Assembly (NCBI GenBank): GCA_963719645.1
Contig: CAVRCT010000005.1
Location: 1-64,000, forward strand
DNA from: CAVRCT01 sp963719645
GTDB lineage: Bacteria; Pseudomonadota; Gammaproteobacteria; DSM-16500
Direction: 5' to 3'
DNA: 64,000 nucleotides
Shown here: piece by piece, positions 44,142 through 53,018 of the stretch
How positions within the stretch are numbered: position 1 is the stretch's first letter
Layout of the letters: the number at the start of each line of letters is the position of its first letter
Made by a program: the position numbers and the translations under genes
Notes under the pieces: model-generated
What the model was told of the DNA's origin: nothing
The model's input: the letters and a program-made list of their open reading frames with translations, nothing else
Database searches by the model: none

Positions 44142-44486
44142 TTATCCTCTGCCAACTTGTTGCAAATACGTTTGCCAATTTTGCTGTTGATTTTTACCTA
44201 ATTCGTATAACGTTTTCCAACTATAAAGACCTGTTCGGTGACCATCACTGAAAACTAATTTCACAGCGTAATGACCCACCGGTTCAATCGCTAAAATATT
44301 CACTTGCTCTTTGCCCGAGATCCATTGCATCTGACCGTGACCACGCACTTCGGCAGACGGTGAAAACACACGCAAATACTCACAAGGCAAAATAAATTGC
44401 TCGCCGGAGTCAAACTCAACTTCAAGCGTGCGAGAAATTTTATGCAACGTCAACTTGATGGGAATCGGTTCTTCTGCATTTGTCAT
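44142..44486 (-). CDS. DUF971 protein (gamma-butyrobetaine hydroxylase N-domain-like)
   Basis: 114 residues. The pattern LHKISRTLEVEFDSGEQFIL, PCEYLRVFSPSAEVRGHG and VGHYAVKLVFSDGHRTGLYS with WKTLYELG is the DUF971/GBBH-like N-terminal domain. Its role is unclear; it is often found near hslVU in Gammaproteobacteria. The start overlaps the hslU stop by four bases. Confidence 0.93.
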   Translation of the reverse strand: MTNAEEPIPIKLTLHKISRTLEVEFDSGEQFILPCEYLRVFSPSAEVRGHGQMQWISGKEQVNILAIEPVGHYAVKLVFSDGHRTGLYSWKTLYELGKNQQQNWQTYLQQVGRG

Positions 44487-45820
44487 AAAATATAACGGCT
44501 CAAGTCTTCATCTTTCACGAGCTGCTGTAAATATTTATCGACATAAGCCGCATCAATGATAATTTCTTCGCCTGAGCGATCAGAGGCTTCAAATGAAATT
44601 TCTTCAAGCAAACGTTCCATCACGGTATGCAAACGACGTGCGCCGATATTTTCAGTTCGCTCATTGACATACCATGCCACTTCCGCAATGCGTCGCACCC
44701 CTTCCGGCACAAACTTCACGCTCACACCTTCGGTCTGTAACAACGCGGTATATTGCTCTGTCAACGAAGCAGTTGGCTCTGTCAAGATACGAACAAAATC
44801 ATCTGTGGTTAGCGCTTTCAATTCAACTCGAATCGGCAAACGGCCTTGCAATTCAGGAATCAAATCGGAAGGTTTCGCAAAATGAAATGCGCCTGAGGCA
44901 ATAAATAAAATGTGATCGGTACGCACCATGCCATATTTTGTCGTCACCGTTGATCCTTCGATCAAAGGCAACAGATCACGCTGCACACCTTCACGCGAAA
45001 CATCTGCGCCGGTTTGCTCAGAACGCTTAGCAATTTTGTCCACTTCATCTAAAAACACAATACCGTTTTGCTCAACACTTTCTAGCGCACGGGTTTTTAA
45101 TTCGTCATCGTCAATTAATTTTGCTGCTTCTTCATCGCGCAAAATTTTACGCGCTTCTGAAATTTTTAATTTGCGTGATTTTTTGCGCTCGGTCGAAATA
45201 TTTTGAAACATGTTTTGTAATTGACTGGTCATTTCTTCCATGCCTGGCGGCGCCATAATTTCAACACCGATCGGTGAGGCAGCGACTTCAATTTCAATTT
45301 CTTTCGCATCTAACTCACCGTCACGCAGTCGCTGCCTAAACATTTGACGTGCAGAACTGTCTTCTTGCGGCTCGACCGGCTCACCGACAAAACTGGCACG
45401 CGGCATAGGCAATAAGGCATTTAAAATACGTTCTTCAGCCGCTTCTTCTGCTTGCGGACGCACGTTATGCATTTCTTTTTCACGCAGCATTTTAATCGCC
45501 ATGTCAGCCAAATCACGAATGATAGATTCGACATCACGACCCACATAACCGACTTCGGTAAATTTTGTTGCTTCCACTTTAATAAAAGGCGCATCCGCTA
45601 ATTTTGCTAAGCGGCGAGCGATTTCTGTTTTACCCACGCCGGTTGGGCCAATCATTAAAATATTTTTGGGTACAATTTCATCGCGCAATTCTTTGGGTAA
45701 TTTCATTCGCCGCCAACGGTTACGCAATGCGATAGCCACTGCGCGTTTTGCAGCCGCTTGACCGACGATATGATGATCTAATTCAATGACAATTTGCTTA
45801 GGGGTTAAGTGTTCCGACAT
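44483..45820 (-). CDS. hslU: ATP-dependent protease ATPase subunit HslU
   Basis: HslU (445 aa) is the AAA+ unfoldase that feeds HslV. Walker A GPTGVGKT is at 58-65, the pore motif GYVGRDVES near 91-99, Walker B GIVFLDEVDKIA near 255-266, and the sensor region ENIGARRLHTVMERLLEEIS near the C-terminus, which ends in DLSRYIL as HslU needs to dock on HslV. The gene starts 22 nt after hslV. Confidence 0.97.
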   Translation of the reverse strand: MSEHLTPKQIVIELDHHIVGQAAAKRAVAIALRNRWRRMKLPKELRDEIVPKNILMIGPTGVGKTEIARRLAKLADAPFIKVEATKFTEVGYVGRDVESIIRDLADMAIKMLREKEMHNVRPQAEEAAEERILNALLPMPRASFVGEPVEPQEDSSARQMFRQRLRDGELDAKEIEIEVAASPIGVEIMAPPGMEEMTSQLQNMFQNISTERKKSRKLKISEARKILRDEEAAKLIDDDELKTRALESVEQNGIVFLDEVDKIAKRSEQTGADVSREGVQRDLLPLIEGSTVTTKYGMVRTDHILFIASGAFHFAKPSDLIPELQGRLPIRVELKALTTDDFVRILTEPTASLTEQYTALLQTEGVSVKFVPEGVRRIAEVAWYVNERTENIGARRLHTVMERLLEEISFEASDRSGEEIIIDAAYVDKYLQQLVKDEDLSRYIL

Positions 45821-45842
45821 AAACGTTTACTCTTTAAATAAA

Positions 45843-46385
45843 TTATTCGCTGTTGAGAGATTCAATGGTGAAATGATCATTGGTATAAATACAAATGGAC
45901 GCTGCAATTCCCAGTGATTTTTCCACAATTGTTTTGGCATCTAGCTCTGTATTATCTAACAAAGCGTGTGCCGCTGATTTTGCATATGCACCGCCTGATC
46001 CAATGGCAATCAAACTATTCTCCGGCTCAATGACATCGCCATTGCCGGTAATGATTAAAGAACTTTTGGTATCGGCGACAGCCAGCAGCGCCTCCAAGCG
46101 GCGTAACATTCGATCCGTTCGCCAATCTTTTGCCAATTCAACAGCCGCTCTGACCAGATTACCTTGGTGCGTTTCGAGCTTTGCTTCAAACCGTTCAAAT
46201 AACGTAAACGCATCTGCTGTGCCTCCAGCAAAACCGGCTAATACTTTGTTGTTATATAAACGTCGGACTTTGCGCGCGTTTGACTTCATCACCGTGTGTC
46301 CGTGTGTCACTTGGCCATCACCGCCAATGACCACACAGTTTTTGCGCCGCACCGATAGAATCGTTGTGCCACGATATTGTTCCAA
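45843..46385 (-). CDS. hslV: ATP-dependent protease proteolytic subunit HslV
   Basis: HslV (180 aa) is the threonine protease of the HslUV complex. The short propeptide MEQYRG would be removed to expose the catalytic Thr of TTILSVRRKNCVVIGGDGQV. Other motifs are MKSNARKVRRLYNNKVLAGF and AIGSGGAYAKSAAHALL. The start is TTG at 46385 with AGGAG nine bases upstream; no ATG fits. Confidence 0.97.
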   Translation of the reverse strand: MEQYRGTTILSVRRKNCVVIGGDGQVTHGHTVMKSNARKVRRLYNNKVLAGFAGGTADAFTLFERFEAKLETHQGNLVRAAVELAKDWRTDRMLRRLEALLAVADTKSSLIITGNGDVIEPENSLIAIGSGGAYAKSAAHALLDNTELDAKTIVEKSLGIAASICIYTNDHFTIESLNSE

Positions 46386-46534
46386 TGGGGGTCTCCTCTT
46401 TGTGTAATGACATCTTCTGCAATAAGTATATGTGGGGGCAGCGTGTTAAAAAATCAATCCAAGTAGGGCTATTGCCCACCATATCATTACCCACAAATGT
46501 TTAATGAGCGCTAACTTTAAGAAGAATTTAGAAT

Positions 46535-46676
46535 TATTTTATATAAATCCCCCTCAATCCCCCTTTTCCAAAGGGGGAGACCTTCTTAAGCAGCTCCTCT
46601 CTCAAAAACGACACGATGCTGCTTAGTACACTTCCCCCTTTGAAAAAGGGGGATTGAGGGGGATTTTTATAAAAAA
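46535..46676. repeat. Element A, intact copy 4 (about 142 bp)
   Basis: TTTATATAAATCCCCCTCAA at the left and TTGAGGGGGATTTTTATAAA at the right are inverted arms. The second arm layer is CCCCCTTTTCCAAAGGGGGA and TTCCCCCTTTGAAAAAGGGG, and GCAGC/GCTGC closes the loop. This uninterrupted copy shows the ancestral form of the copies split at 36134 and 54151. Confidence 0.88.
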
Positions 46677-46756
46677 TTGCTCATAATTGCTCGCGCTCAA
46701 GCAGGAAATATTTGTGGGTAATAATATGTTCCCGCTCGTATCATCCTACGCAATTT

Positions 46757-47425
46757 TTAAAGCGCTTTCACATCCGATACAAACCCCTTTTTTTCAAGCT
46801 TATGCATAACAGTTTGTGCTTGTTTTACAGTTGCAAAAGGGCCTTGCTGTATTCGATACGCATCGTCCGTTTTTACCATCTCCGCTTCCACCCCTGCTAA
46901 TAGCAGCGATAATCTATATTGGCTTGCATTCGCTTCTGTTTTAAAAATACCGAGCTGCAAAATATATTGTTTTACCGCAGGTTTTTGTGCGACTGAAGGC
47001 GCTGTCGCTGTCGCTGCCACAGACTTTGCACTACTTTTTGCAGAATGAACCACTGCGGGAGCAACCGTATTGTTAAGCGCTTCATCGTTATTATTATCGC
47101 TGACTAAGGTAGCCACTTTCATATTTGGCAATTCAGTATAAAAGTCAAAACGAACATCCTGATCAGGCGCTGCCGGTTTGTCATGCATTGCCAACTCTTT
47201 TTTATTGACTCCCGACGGATGATGTTTCAATTTTTCAACCCAGCTAATCCATTTGGTTTTAGCCGTCATGGATAGCATATGTGAATAAACATAGTATCCG
47301 CCAACGCTCACGACAGATAATACCAATAGCCAAGCCAGCCATTTATAGTCAGCCGATTTTTTTTGTTTTTTACGCGCCCCTTTGGGTCGACGGGTAAAAA
47401 TATCTTTCGCATAGTCTTTTGACAT
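46757..47425 (-). CDS. SPOR-domain membrane protein, FtsN-like
   Basis: 222 residues. A basic cytoplasmic head (FTRRPKGARKKQKKS), one transmembrane helix (about 29-48), a long Ala/Val-rich periplasmic linker and a C-terminal SPOR domain (about 152-220: QYILQLGIFKTEANASQYRL, AYRIQQGPFATVKQAQTVM). SPOR domains bind denuded septal peptidoglycan; FtsN triggers constriction. The location between argS and hslV is the usual place of ftsN in Gammaproteobacteria. Confidence 0.9.
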   Translation of the reverse strand: MSKDYAKDIFTRRPKGARKKQKKSADYKWLAWLLVLSVVSVGGYYVYSHMLSMTAKTKWISWVEKLKHHPSGVNKKELAMHDKPAAPDQDVRFDFYTELPNMKVATLVSDNNNDEALNNTVAPAVVHSAKSSAKSVAATATAPSVAQKPAVKQYILQLGIFKTEANASQYRLSLLLAGVEAEMVKTDDAYRIQQGPFATVKQAQTVMHKLEKKGFVSDVKAL

Positions 47426-49185
47426 TACATACTTTCCGGAGTTGAAACACCTAATAACTTAAGCCCATTCACTAATATTTGACGTGTTGCAACGATTAGC
47501 GTCAAGCGTGCATTGCGAAGCGCCGTATCATCCACTAAAAATTGATGGGAATTATAGTAAGTGTGAAAATCATTCGCCAGCTCACGTAAATAATTCGTCA
47601 AAATGTGCGGTTCATATTGTTGCGCAGCCGTCACCAACATATCACAGTAACGCGACAACGTTGAAAGCAGTTGTAATTCATGCGCCTCTTGCAACAAGGT
47701 CACTTGTTGCAACCCATCGGCTTGATCGTAGGATAAATTCTTCTCTGCCATTTGACGGAAGACGCTGCAAATGCGCGCGTGCGCATATTGAATATAATAA
47801 ACTGGATTTTCACTGGTTTGTGATTTTGCTAAATCCAAATCAAAATCGACGTGCTGTTCGCATCTACGCATCACATAAAAAAACCGCGCGGCATCATTCC
47901 CCACTTCATCACGCAATTCTCGCAACGTGACAAACGAACCGCTACGTGTCGACATTTGCGCTTGCACACCACCCCGATAAAGTGTCACGAATTGGACGAG
48001 CAGGTAAGTTAATTTAGTCGGCTCAACACCGGCTGCTTTTAAACCGGCTTTCATTCTCGGCACATACCCGTGATGATCAGAACCAAAAATATCAATCGCA
48101 ACATCAAAACCGCGCTCAAATTTATTCACATGGTATGCCAAATCATTGGCAAAATACGTTCGCGTCCCGTTTGAACGTTGCAACACGCGATCTTTCTCAT
48201 CACCAAAATCAGTTGCTCTAAACCAGAGTGCGCCCTCTCGTTCATACACCAACTCTTTGTTTTGCAAATCATGGATCACTCGTTCAACCGCGTCCGTTTG
48301 GGTGAATGCACGCTCAGAAAACCAATTTTGAAAACTGACGCCAAACTCTGCTAAATCCTGACTAATGTCTGATAAAATATGATCGAGTGTCACTTCGAAC
48401 ACGGTATCAAATTTCATTTCACCGAGTAATTCTTTCGCCCGCTCAATGATTGCATCGATATAAATTTCTTTGTCGCCACCTTCTGGTTCATCGGCTGGCA
48501 ATTTTAAAAATAACGTGCGTGCAGGTACGAATAAATCCGTGCCATGCTGTTCATGTAACTCGCGAGCAATATCAATGATGTATTCACCTTGATAAGCATT
48601 GACTGGAAACTTTACCGCTTCGCTGCATAACGCTAAATAACGCAACCACACGCTGACAGTGACGATATCCATTTGTCGACCGCCATCATTGACGTAATAT
48701 TCGCGGTAAACGTCATAGCCCATTGCAGCCAACAAATCCGATACAACAGCACCGTATGCGCCATGACGTCCATGACCCACATGAAGTGGGCCGGTTGGAT
48801 TGGATGAAACAAATTCGACGAGGACTTTTTGATTTTTGCCGATTTGGGTTTGGCCGAAGAATTGTTCTTTGGCAAGGATGTCTGGGATCACGCAATAGAG
48901 TGCATCGGGCGTTAAGAAAAAATTGATAAAACCGGGGCCTGCCATTTCTACTTTTTGCACCAGGGCTGAAGCAGGCAGTGCTTTCATAATTGCTTCAGCT
49001 AATTCACGCGGTTTACGTTGTGTCGGCTTGGCTAACACCAATGCAATATTCGTCGCATAGTCGCCGTGTTGCTTATCTTTGGTGGCATCAATTTGAATGC
49101 GGGGAATATCGATAGCAAACTCACCAGATTGGTTTAATTGCTGCAATGCAGATTGAATTAATTGCTCGATGTGTTGTTTGCTCAT
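47425..49185 (-). CDS. argS: Arginyl-tRNA synthetase
   Basis: ArgS (586 aa from the ATG at 49185; a GTG at 49197 adds four residues) charges tRNA-Arg. The class I HIGH motif appears as NPTGPLHVGHGRHGAYG (about 124-140) and the KMSKS equivalent as QAQMSTRSGSFVTL. An N-terminal Add1 domain (about 1-100) and a C-terminal DALR anticodon-binding domain (YVQYAHARICSVFRQMA-type IQYAHARICSVFR onward) complete the family plan. It ends one base into the SPOR gene start. Confidence 0.96.
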   Translation of the reverse strand: MSKQHIEQLIQSALQQLNQSGEFAIDIPRIQIDATKDKQHGDYATNIALVLAKPTQRKPRELAEAIMKALPASALVQKVEMAGPGFINFFLTPDALYCVIPDILAKEQFFGQTQIGKNQKVLVEFVSSNPTGPLHVGHGRHGAYGAVVSDLLAAMGYDVYREYYVNDGGRQMDIVTVSVWLRYLALCSEAVKFPVNAYQGEYIIDIARELHEQHGTDLFVPARTLFLKLPADEPEGGDKEIYIDAIIERAKELLGEMKFDTVFEVTLDHILSDISQDLAEFGVSFQNWFSERAFTQTDAVERVIHDLQNKELVYEREGALWFRATDFGDEKDRVLQRSNGTRTYFANDLAYHVNKFERGFDVAIDIFGSDHHGYVPRMKAGLKAAGVEPTKLTYLLVQFVTLYRGGVQAQMSTRSGSFVTLRELRDEVGNDAARFFYVMRRCEQHVDFDLDLAKSQTSENPVYYIQYAHARICSVFRQMAEKNLSYDQADGLQQVTLLQEAHELQLLSTLSRYCDMLVTAAQQYEPHILTNYLRELANDFHTYYNSHQFLVDDTALRNARLTLIVATRQILVNGLKLLGVSTPESM

Positions 49186-49319
49186 AGTGATAGGCACTGC
49201 ATCTGGTAAAAGTGAGGTTATTATTATCGCTGCTCTTGGCTAAGTTGCAAGGAATTCGTGTTTTTTGCGGTGGATTAAGATTTTCATAAAAATTTGTCAT
49301 TCCCGCCCCCTAAAGCATG

Positions 49320-49598
49320 GGTGTTGTTGCGTAATTCAACGTACCTTCATCCGTGATTTCCTTTCCCCCCTTGTGGACATAGACGTCAAGCTAAGGGAAT
49401 TTTGCTTAGTTGTAGGGTGGATTAGGCGCCTTTTGCCGTAATCCACCTTATCAAATTGCTGCAGCTTGGTGGATTACGACGCAAAAGGCGCGTCTAATCC
49501 ACCCTACAACTAAGCAAAATTCCCTTAGCTTGACGCCTATGCCCCTTGTGGGGGAAGGAAATCACGGATGAAGGTACGTTGAATTACGCAACAACGCC
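49320..49598. mobile_element. Element G-type copy 3 with 9-bp target duplication, carrying nested elements E and F
   Basis: Termini GGTGTTGTTGCGTAATTC and GAATTACGCAACAACGCC. Perfect 9-bp direct repeats TAAAGCATG flank it (49311-49319, 49599-49607). The second layer is ACGTACCTTCATCCGTGATT, shared by both arms. Inside lie elements E (49381-49538) and F. Confidence 0.85.
49381..49538. mobile_element. Nested element E with central palindrome F
   Basis: E begins near ACATAGACGTCAAGCTAAGG and ends with the inverse (CCTTAGCTTGACGCCTATG). CCCCTTGTGG occurs directly before and directly after it, a likely 10-bp target duplication. Its centre is F (49410-49509), whose arms are TTGTAGGGTGGATTAGGCGC and its inverse. 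The E ends also edge element R at 12130 and 19612. Confidence 0.75.
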
Positions 49599-49639
49599 TA
49601 AAGCATGCGGGAATGACACAGTATTAGAAAGTTCTTTGT

Positions 49640-50007
49640 CACTACAGTCACATTTGCTCAATATTTTGTAAGCGATTCGCCATTCATTCACTCAGCCAAA
49701 AGGAATAGAAAAAGTGAGTGAATCTGGCGAAAAATATTCTTTGTGTTATAACATAATGATTGTAAATATTATTTTACTTGGTGAGATTGCAGCAATGGCA
49801 AAAAATCTCATGCGCTCTTCTTTCATCACATGGTTATCAGCCTTTCCTTTCTGTAAACTGGCTTCGTGGTCAAGGATTGACTGCATTGCAATAAAGGATT
49901 TGAGCAACCACTCCTCGTTTTGTGTTTTCATGGATGGATTTTTTGGCAAGGATTGCCAACCTGAGTTTTGAGCATATGGACGGTATACAACTACCGTCCT
50001 TTTTTTT
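49640..50007 (+). ncRNA. Unassigned transcript region ending in a strong terminator
   Basis: About 340 bp without a recognisable gene but with a good terminator on the plus strand (49979-50007), so something is transcribed. An imperfect inverted repeat (TCGCCATTCATTCACT with AGTGAGTGAATCTGGCGA) spans 49677-49730. A GTG-started frame (49714-49971, 85 aa) has no known features. An opposite frame (ATG at 49931 to 49746) encodes a charged peptide (MKTQNEEWLLKSFIAMQSIL at its start) but has no ribosome site. Either a small RNA or a small unknown protein is possible. Confidence 0.3.
49979..50007 (+). terminator. Rho-independent terminator
   Basis: GGACGGT-ATACAACT-ACCGTCC followed by eight T. The stem is 7 bp and GC-rich. 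No recognised plus-strand gene precedes it. Confidence 0.85.
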
Positions 50008-50028
50008 CGTCTACATCATTTACAAACC

Positions 50029-50118
50029 GAGCCGCGACCGTCAGGGAGTGTCACGCACCCTGAATTGTGATGGACGAAAATAGAATCGTCGGTGATCGCT
50101 CCCTGACGGTCGCGGCTC
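50029..50118. repeat. Repeat H, copy 4 (complete, 90 bp)
   Basis: GAGCCGCGACCGTCAGGGAG at one end and its inverse at the other, with TAGAATCGTCGGTGATCGC inside. It is the same repeat as at 27370-28017 and lies just downstream of topA. Confidence 0.88.
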
Positions 50119-50191
50119 AGATTAAAACATTTCTCGCAACAACGCCCTTTGAAAAGAGGGGTTTATATAAAAATTACGCTTTGTTTGCGCT

Positions 50192-52504
50192 TCAAACCTC
50201 ATCCATCGGCTTACTAAAATCACATGGCTTATGCGGACAAGCCAATTCAGTGCCGCGCTTTTTGGTCACTTTGGTGGTCAATATCGGCCAAGCGCATTTC
50301 GGGCATGTTTGCGCAACAGGTTCATTCCAAACTGCATACTTACAATCCGGATAACGGCCGCAAGAATAAAAAATCTTGCCCATGCGCGATTTGCGTTTCA
50401 ACATATGGCCTTGATGACACTCAGGACAATCAACGCCTGTATCCAAAGGTTTATTCAAGGACTCAATATATTTACAATTCGGATAACTGCTGCAACCAAT
50501 AAATTTGCCATAACGACCCGCTTTTAATTGCAACGGACCATTGCACTGTGGACACGTACGACCTTCCACAACTTCAGCTTGCACCGCATTTTCTTTATCT
50601 TCATCCATGCTGCGTGTGTAACTGCATTCCGGATAACCCGTGCAGCCAATGAAACGATTGTAACGACCCAAGCGGATCGATAACGGTTTTTCACACTGTG
50701 GACATTTTTCGTCAAGCGCTTCCTGTGTTACATCACTGCGTTTCACATGCTCCAACACTTCATCCACTTGCGATTTAAACGGTTCCCAGAATTCATCTAA
50801 CAATGGCACCCACTCCTTTTCACCTCGCGACACTTCATCCAATTCATCTTCCAATTTTGCGGTAAAGTCATAATCCACATAACGGGTAAAATGCATCGTT
50901 AAAAATTTATTCACGATGCGGCCCACATCGGTTGGGCGGAAACGCTTTTGATCCAACACAACATATTCACGGTGTTGCAATGTGTAAATAATGGCAGCAT
51001 ACGTGGAAGGACGACCTATCCCGTGTTCTTCCAATGATTTAATTAAACTCGCTTCTGAATAACGCGGTGGTGGCTCAGTGAAATGCTGATTGCACAGCAA
51101 CTCTTTCAATTCTACGATCTCACCTTCAGTCAAAGCAGGTAACATGCGGTCTTCATCTTGATCCGCTTTACTGTCATCAAGGCCTTCTTTATAAACCAAC
51201 ATGAAACCAGGATCCACGACAACCGATCCATTCGCACGAAACATGCCTTTTTCACCACACGCTAAATCAACTGCCACGGTATCAATTGTCGCGCTCACCA
51301 TTTGCGATGCCACCGTGCGCTTCCAAATTAAATCGTATAATTTGTATTGTTCAACCGTGAGAAATTCTTTGATGGTATCCGGTATACGCAACACGGAGGT
51401 TGGACGAATCGCTTCATGCGCTTCTTGCGCATTTTTCGCTTTGGTGCGATAGGCGCGCGGTTCATCAGGGACATTTGTTTTGCCATACCGTTCGCCAATT
51501 AAGTGACGAATTTCAGCAATTGCTTCTGCCGCTAAGTTAACAGAGTCGGTACGCATATAACTAATCAAACCCACTGCACCTTGACCCGTATCAATCCCTT
51601 CATATAACTGTTGAGCAGTACGCATGGTGCGTTGCGCAGTAAAACCCATTTTTCGCGCAGCTTCTTGTTGCAACGTTGAGGTAATAAAAGGCGCGGCAGG
51701 ATTTCGTTTGCGTTGCTTTTTCTCGACTTTGACAACATTGAGTTTGCCTTCTGCTGCCTTTAACAAATCATCTCTAACGTTATTTGCTTGCTCTTCGTTG
51801 ATTATCGAAAATTGCTCGAGCTTCTCTTGCTTGTAGTACGTCAACTTTGCTTGAAAAGATTGCTCGTGGGCAAATGTACTCGCCATTAAATCCCAATATT
51901 CTTGGCTGACGAATTTTTCGATTTCTTCTTCGCGCTCGACAATCATGCGCAATGCAGGACTTTGTACCCGACCGGCGGATAAGCCGCGGCGTATTTTGCG
52001 CCACAACAAGGGAGATAAATTAAACCCGACTAAATAATCCAACGCGCGACGTGCTTGTTGCGCATTCACTAGATGCATGGAAATTTCGCGTGGATTATCA
52101 ATCGCCGCTTGCACAGCTGATTTGGTAATTTCGTGAAACACGACGCGATGAACGGCTTTATCTTTCAATGTTTTTTTGTCACGTAAAATTTCATAGATGT
52201 GCCATGAAATGGCTTCGCCTTCGCGATCAGGGTCAGTTGCGAGATAAAGCGCAGTCGCTTTTTTCATCGCGCTGACAATAGCGCCTATGTGTTTAGCATT
52301 TTTTTCGATGAGTTCATAATGCATGGCAAAATCGTGTGCGACATCGACCGCGCCCACTTTCGGCAATAAATCTCTCACGTGGCCATAAGAAGCCAACACT
52401 TCAAAACCCGGTCCCAAATATTTTTTAATTGTTTTGGCTTTGGCCGGTGATTCGACGATCACTAAGTTCGCCGCTTCTTTCACTTTTTTCGGTTTAGTAG
52501 GCAT
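50192..52504 (-). CDS. topA: DNA topoisomerase I
   Basis: TopA (770 aa) relaxes negative supercoils. The TOPRIM domain starts with NLVIVESPAKAKTIKKYLGP and has ATDPDREGEAISWH. The catalytic Tyr316 is in LISYMRTDS. Four C-terminal zinc-ribbon modules follow: CPQC...GYPEC, CPQC...SYPNC, CPEC...RYPDC and CPKC...HKPC. The order dprA-smg-topA is conserved in Gammaproteobacteria. It ends 70 nt short of repeat H. Confidence 0.97.
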   Translation of the reverse strand: MPTKPKKVKEAANLVIVESPAKAKTIKKYLGPGFEVLASYGHVRDLLPKVGAVDVAHDFAMHYELIEKNAKHIGAIVSAMKKATALYLATDPDREGEAISWHIYEILRDKKTLKDKAVHRVVFHEITKSAVQAAIDNPREISMHLVNAQQARRALDYLVGFNLSPLLWRKIRRGLSAGRVQSPALRMIVEREEEIEKFVSQEYWDLMASTFAHEQSFQAKLTYYKQEKLEQFSIINEEQANNVRDDLLKAAEGKLNVVKVEKKQRKRNPAAPFITSTLQQEAARKMGFTAQRTMRTAQQLYEGIDTGQGAVGLISYMRTDSVNLAAEAIAEIRHLIGERYGKTNVPDEPRAYRTKAKNAQEAHEAIRPTSVLRIPDTIKEFLTVEQYKLYDLIWKRTVASQMVSATIDTVAVDLACGEKGMFRANGSVVVDPGFMLVYKEGLDDSKADQDEDRMLPALTEGEIVELKELLCNQHFTEPPPRYSEASLIKSLEEHGIGRPSTYAAIIYTLQHREYVVLDQKRFRPTDVGRIVNKFLTMHFTRYVDYDFTAKLEDELDEVSRGEKEWVPLLDEFWEPFKSQVDEVLEHVKRSDVTQEALDEKCPQCEKPLSIRLGRYNRFIGCTGYPECSYTRSMDEDKENAVQAEVVEGRTCPQCNGPLQLKAGRYGKFIGCSSYPNCKYIESLNKPLDTGVDCPECHQGHMLKRKSRMGKIFYSCGRYPDCKYAVWNEPVAQTCPKCAWPILTTKVTKKRGTELACPHKPCDFSKPMDEV

Positions 52505-52518
52505 GAGGACGTTTTTCC

Positions 52519-52992
52519 TTAATGTAAAACATCAAATGCATCAGCGAGAATCATGTCTTGCAAAAGGGTTAACGCTGATTTCTTTTCATTGTCGGGATGG
52601 TTAAATAACACCATTAACACCACCCATCGAATGCGAGGTAAATCCGCTTCACGCCGATCTAGCGCCATGATTCTATCGATTACGATTTCACGGGTAATCG
52701 GATCTAAAATGCTGACCTGTTCTAAATATAGCAGAAATCCTTTCCCTTCAACGCTGATGCGTTCGCTTTCTTCATGATGATAATGACGAATTGCTTTAGA
52801 ACTTAATGTGGGACCGGCCATGACGGCGGTCTGGATTTGCGTTAAACCGTCTAACCAAGACAGTGCACGATCAATCTCATAACGTTCAAAACCGATTCTT
52901 TCTAATTCGATAACAATGTCTGCATTTTCAGTGTTTAATGCAATGTTACCATCCATATAATTTTCAAATAGAAACATTAATACTTCAAACAT
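52519..52992 (-). CDS. smg: Smg protein (DUF494)
   Basis: 157 residues from the ATG at 52992 (a GTG three codons upstream is open). The N-terminus MFEVLMFLFENYMDGNIALN and the segment LERIGFERYEIDRALSWLDG match the Smg family. Its molecular role is unknown; it is conserved between dprA and topA. It starts 26 nt after the dprA stop and ends 14 nt before topA. Confidence 0.93.
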   Translation of the reverse strand: MFEVLMFLFENYMDGNIALNTENADIVIELERIGFERYEIDRALSWLDGLTQIQTAVMAGPTLSSKAIRHYHHEESERISVEGKGFLLYLEQVSILDPITREIVIDRIMALDRREADLPRIRWVVLMVLFNHPDNEKKSALTLLQDMILADAFDVLH

Positions 52993-53018
52993 ATCTCTCA
53001 CTTCGTAATAAATAAACT

